Source of the DNA: Paludibacteraceae bacterium
GTDB lineage: Bacteria; Bacteroidota; Bacteroidia; Bacteroidales; Paludibacteraceae
DNA: 64,000 nucleotides
Assembly: GCA_031292565.1 (NCBI GenBank)
Contig: JARLGW010000001.1
Span: 868,001-932,000, forward strand
Reading direction: 5' to 3'
How positions within the stretch are numbered: the stretch's first letter is position 1; each line of letters begins with the position of its first letter. Made by a program: the position numbers and the translations under genes. This document shows positions 60,980-64,000 of the stretch, piece by piece. The notes beneath the pieces were generated by a model. It saw only the letters and a program-made list of their open reading frames with translations. It made no database searches and was not told the DNA's origin.

Positions 60980-62317
60980 TTATAGGTTCTTTACACAAGT
61001 TTTAAATTGATCGCCACGGTCTTCATAGCTTTGAAATAAATCAAAGCTGGCACAGCAGGGCGAAAGCAACACAGTGTCTCCTTTTTTGGCTAAATTGAGG
61101 CCTTGTTCCACTGCCTCTTTCATGGAAAGCACATCCACTATTTTATCTACCTTGCCATCAAAAAAGGCATGCAGCTTTTTATTATCCACGCCTAAAAAAA
61201 CCAAGGATGTTACTTTATCCTTTACCAAAGCTTCTATCTCGGTGTAATCATTTCCCTTATCGGTACCCCCTAAAATAAGCACCGTGGGGGTTTTCATACT
61301 TTGCAGGGCATACCAGCAGGAGTTTACATTGGTTGCCTTGGAGTCGTTGATAAAACGAACGCCACGTACACTGGCCACGTATTCCAAGCGATGTTCCACA
61401 CCCTCGAAATCGGACAAAGCTTCACGAATTTTATCTTTACGTAAATGCATAATGTTGGCTGACAGACCTGCTGCCATCGAATTGTATGTATTATGAGTAC
61501 CATCAAGCGAGAGTTCTTCTACCGGCATCCTGAATTCATCTTTTAACGACAGGATTACCAATTCAAGATTTTCGATAAAAGCCCTCACGCCTGGTTTCTT
61601 CTCCAACGAGAATGGGAACGGCATGGCCTTTAAATCGCGTTTAGCGAGTTCGGCCTGGATAATAGGGTCGTCGTTCCAATAAACGAAGGCATCACTTTCT
61701 GTTTGATTTTGGGTGACGCGGAATTTCGCATCAATATAATTTTGAAATTCGTAATTGTATCTGTCCAAATGATCGGGCGTGATGTTGAGCAGTATAGCAA
61801 TATCAGCCTTAAAGTCGTACATGCTATCTAGCTGAAAGCTGCTTAATTCTATCACGTAATAATCAAAGTTCTTTTCAGCCACCTGATAGGCCAGGCTGTG
61901 TCCTACATTTCCGGCAAGCCCTACATTCAGACCTGCACTTTTTAATATATGGTAGGTAAGCATGGTGGTAGTGGTTTTACCATTACTACCGGTTATGCAA
62001 ATCATTTTGGCCGTGGTATAACGTCCGGCAAATTCTATTTCGGAAATAATATGAATGCTTTTCTCCTTTATCTTTTTAATAATGGGAGCTTTATCCGGGA
62101 TACCGGGGCTTTTTATTATTTCGTTTGCTGATAGAATTATATCTTCGGTATGTTGTTTTTCCTCCCAGCGAATACCATATTTAGTAAGTGTTTCCTGATA
62201 TTTAGGTTTTATAGCCGACAAATCGGATAAAAACACATCAAAGCCTTTCTTTTGAGCTAGAATAGCAGCTCCTACTCCGCTTTCGCCTCCCCCCAGTATT
62301 ACAATTTTCTCACTCAT
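60980..62317 (-). CDS. murD: UDP-MurNAc-L-Ala--D-Glu ligase
   Basis: The protein has 445 aa. N-terminal motif ILGGGESGVGAAILAQKKG, P-loop ITGSNGKTTTTMLTYHIL, LNITPDHLDRYN and C-terminal FINDSKATNVNSCWYAL are all present. It adds D-Glu to UDP-MurNAc-L-Ala. The gap to mraY is 2 bp. Confidence 0.97.
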   Translation of the reverse strand: MSEKIVILGGGESGVGAAILAQKKGFDVFLSDLSAIKPKYQETLTKYGIRWEEKQHTEDIILSANEIIKSPGIPDKAPIIKKIKEKSIHIISEIEFAGRYTTAKMICITGSNGKTTTTMLTYHILKSAGLNVGLAGNVGHSLAYQVAEKNFDYYVIELSSFQLDSMYDFKADIAILLNITPDHLDRYNYEFQNYIDAKFRVTQNQTESDAFVYWNDDPIIQAELAKRDLKAMPFPFSLEKKPGVRAFIENLELVILSLKDEFRMPVEELSLDGTHNTYNSMAAGLSANIMHLRKDKIREALSDFEGVEHRLEYVASVRGVRFINDSKATNVNSCWYALQSMKTPTVLILGGTDKGNDYTEIEALVKDKVTSLVFLGVDNKKLHAFFDGKVDKIVDVLSMKEAVEQGLNLAKKGDTVLLSPCCASFDLFQSYEDRGDQFKTCVKNL

Positions 62318-62319
62318 GA

Positions 62320-63585
62320 TTATCGCATTTTTAAAGTAATGATTGTTAACGTAGCCAGTATCATGCCTATTATCCAGAAACGAATTACAATCTTAGACTC
62401 CGGCATCGGGATAAGAGGCTTTTGGAATAATGCCTGAATACCACTATTACCTGGTTTTTGGAAATGATGATGTAGCGGTGCCATCTTAAACAGGCGCCTT
62501 CCTTCGCCAAATTTTTTCTTGGTTATTTTGAAATAAGATACTTGCAACATGACGGATAGATTTTCCACCAGGAACACGCCACATAGAATGGGTATTAAAA
62601 ATTCCTTGTGAATAGCAATGGCAAACACGGCAATGATACCCCCGATGGTTAAACTACCCGTATCGCCCATAAACACCTGGGCAGGGAACGAATTGTACCA
62701 CAAGAACCCGATGGTGGCTCCGATAAACGCGGCGGCAAACACCACCAACTCTCCCGAACCAGGTATATACATAATATTAAGATAGCCTGCATAATTGATG
62801 TTACCCGACACGTAGGCCAGAATACCCAACGTGACTCCCTGTATGGCGGAGGAACCCGTGGCCAGCCCATCCAGCCCATCGGTCAGATTGGCTCCGTTGG
62901 ACACGGCGGTTACAATAAAAATGGTAACCAACACAAACAATATCCAGCCTCCGGCTTGTTTATGCTCACCCATCCAATTGAATACATCGGCATAATTAAA
63001 GTTATTGTTTTTGAAAAACGGAATGGTAGTGGTGGTGGATTTTATGTTATCGCCTTTATACTGAACCACTACACTAGTGGTTTCCTGACACTTCATTACC
63101 TTCACGTTTTCCCTGATTAGGGCTTGAGGGCTTAAATACAGCGTGAGCCCCACGATAATACCTAACCCTATTTGTCCTACAATTTTAAATTTACCTTGTA
63201 AGCCTTCTTTATTCTTGCGGAATACTTTTATATAATCGTCCAAAAAACCGATTCCACCCAGCCAAGCGGTAGTGATGAGCATCAGCAGGATGTAAACGTT
63301 ATTCAACCGGGCTAATAATAGTACCGGAATTAGGATAGCCAAAATGATAATAACACCACCCATAGTGGGTGTGCCTTTTTTACTCATTTGACCTTCTAGA
63401 CCAAGATTTCGGATGGTTTCGCCTATTTGCTTTTGTTGCAAATAGTTGATAATTCGCTTCCCATACACGGTAGCAATTATCATGGACAAAATAAAGGCTA
63501 AACCAGCCCTAAAGGATATGTATTGAAACATACCTGCACCCGGCAGACCGATTTTTCCTAAATAATTGAATAAATAATAGAACAT
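62320..63585 (-). CDS. mraY: Phospho-MurNAc-pentapeptide translocase MraY
   Basis: The protein has 421 aa with about ten membrane helices. Signature regions are [29 protein letters not shown] and [14 protein letters not shown], with [14 protein letters not shown] and the HHH motif MAPLHHHFQ. It attaches phospho-MurNAc-pentapeptide to undecaprenyl phosphate (lipid I). Residues about 165-215 form a hydrophilic insertion compared with the usual 360-aa enzyme, as seen in Bacteroidota. Confidence 0.97.
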   Translation of the reverse strand: MFYYLFNYLGKIGLPGAGMFQYISFRAGLAFILSMIIATVYGKRIINYLQQKQIGETIRNLGLEGQMSKKGTPTMGGVIIILAILIPVLLLARLNNVYILLMLITTAWLGGIGFLDDYIKVFRKNKEGLQGKFKIVGQIGLGIIVGLTLYLSPQALIRENVKVMKCQETTSVVVQYKGDNIKSTTTTIPFFKNNNFNYADVFNWMGEHKQAGGWILFVLVTIFIVTAVSNGANLTDGLDGLATGSSAIQGVTLGILAYVSGNINYAGYLNIMYIPGSGELVVFAAAFIGATIGFLWYNSFPAQVFMGDTGSLTIGGIIAVFAIAIHKEFLIPILCGVFLVENLSVMLQVSYFKITKKKFGEGRRLFKMAPLHHHFQKPGNSGIQALFQKPLIPMPESKIVIRFWIIGMILATLTIITLKMR

Positions 63586-63640
63586 ATTTTTAAAATTAAG
63601 TTGGTTGGTTTCGTACTCTTTTAATTGGACTTCATGAATT

Positions 63641-64000
63641 TCAGAAACAAGCTTTTACTTCTTCCCTATCGTCGAAATGATGTTTCACATCTCCAATAAT
63701 TTGATAATCCTCATGGCCTTTGCCTGCCACCAGTATTACATCGCCCGGCTGCGCCAAAGCACAAGCTGTTTTTATAGCCTGCCTGCGATCTACAATGGTA
63801 ATCACCTTTTTCATATCGGTGGTATCCAGCCCGGCTAGCATATCGTTGATAATATCCTGAGGGTCTTCCTTGCGTGGGTTATCCGACGTGATAATTACTT
63901 GTTCGCTGCCGTTAGCAGCTTCTTTAGCCATCATGGGGCGTTTGCCCTTGTCGCGGTTACCGCCGCAGCCGGCCACGGTAATCAATCGGCCTGCACCATC
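63641..64000 (-). CDS. murE: MurE ligase, C-terminal fragment (partial)
   Basis: The reading frame is open to the right edge and gives about 119 residues. It contains the conserved MurE C-terminal motifs: [17 protein letters not shown], the substrate-selecting DNPRKEDP (the DNPR motif that binds meso-diaminopimelate) and [14 protein letters not shown]. So the peptidoglycan uses meso-DAP. The start lies outside the window; the ATT/TTG-like start inside the window is not real. mraY follows after 55 bp. Confidence 0.95.
   Translation of the reverse strand, partial: DGAGRLITVAGCGGNRDKGKRPMMAKEAANGSEQVIITSDNPRKEDPQDIINDMLAGLDTTDMKKVITIVDRRQAIKTACALAQPGDVILVAGKGHEDYQIIGDVKHHFDDREEVKACF

Noticed and set aside
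9296..64000. tRNA, rRNA or small structured RNA genes
   Set aside because: Intergenic stretches were read on both strands; no tRNA-like T-loop with cloverleaf pairing, no rRNA segments and no recognised riboswitch were found.

Overview
The window looks like chromosome of a Bacteroidota bacterium, most probably order Bacteroidales. The evidence is the gene content: an ECF sigma/FecR pair with STN-type signalling, a carboxypeptidase-regulatory/TonB-dependent receptor, four secreted proteins with C-terminal type IX secretion (T9SS) sorting domains, an orphan GldF permease without GldG, the Bacteroidota order of the division and cell-wall (dcw) cluster, and promoters of the -33 TTTG / -7 TAnnTTTG type. 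No tRNA, rRNA, CRISPR array, phage or transposase gene is visible. The species cannot be named from the sequence.

Layout. 1-9.3 kb holds housekeeping and envelope genes: a PHP phosphatase cut by the left edge, Kup potassium transporter, TPM-domain protein, Bcp peroxiredoxin, a PhoB/PhoR-like two-component pair, an LpxH-like metallophosphoesterase and LepA. 9.4-16.8 kb is one five-gene leftward unit: ECF sigma factor, FecR anti-sigma factor, an STN-domain protein with a 15-residue repeat solenoid, a second solenoid protein, and a TonB-dependent receptor. 17-28 kb is an outer-membrane biogenesis island: leftward PagL-like deacylase, three periplasmic foldases or foldase-like proteins (SurA type) and an OstA/LptA-like protein, and divergently gldF, surE, a small membrane protein and lpxB. 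28-36 kb is accessory: T9SS cargo proteins, an OmpA-like lipoprotein with a LuxR regulator behind it, and an NAD-dependent epimerase. 36-41.9 kb holds an AddA-like helicase-nuclease, a toxin-antitoxin pair, a HAD phosphatase and a DJ-1 protein. 42-48 kb holds ExbB, ExbD and TonB (TonB on the opposite strand), NadK, Fmt and Amt. 48-52.2 kb holds a small barrel protein, a T9SS type B adhesin-like protein and a tiny 13-residue-repeat protein. 52-64 kb is rluA plus the dcw cluster (murE, mraY, murD, ftsW, murG, murC, ftsQ, ftsA, ftsZ), all leftward, with murE cut by the right edge.

How it works together: most operons serve the envelope. Lipid A synthesis and trimming, outer-membrane protein folding, LPS transport, TonB energisation, surface signalling and peptidoglycan synthesis lie within 64 kb.

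Most interesting signals: (1) a family of intergenic arrays of short GC-rich palindromes at four places. Two of them (11.8 kb and 58.3 kb) are homologous, inverted relative to each other, and share terminal inverted repeats of 14-16 bp, as expected of a miniature non-autonomous element; the 58 kb copy splits the otherwise tight dcw operon between murG and murC. (2) The sigma/FecR unit in which the STN signalling domain sits on a solenoid plus barrel-like protein instead of on the TonB receptor, a candidate undescribed surface-signalling system. (3) A PagL-like enzyme with a basic N-terminal tract carrying five DPF repeats.
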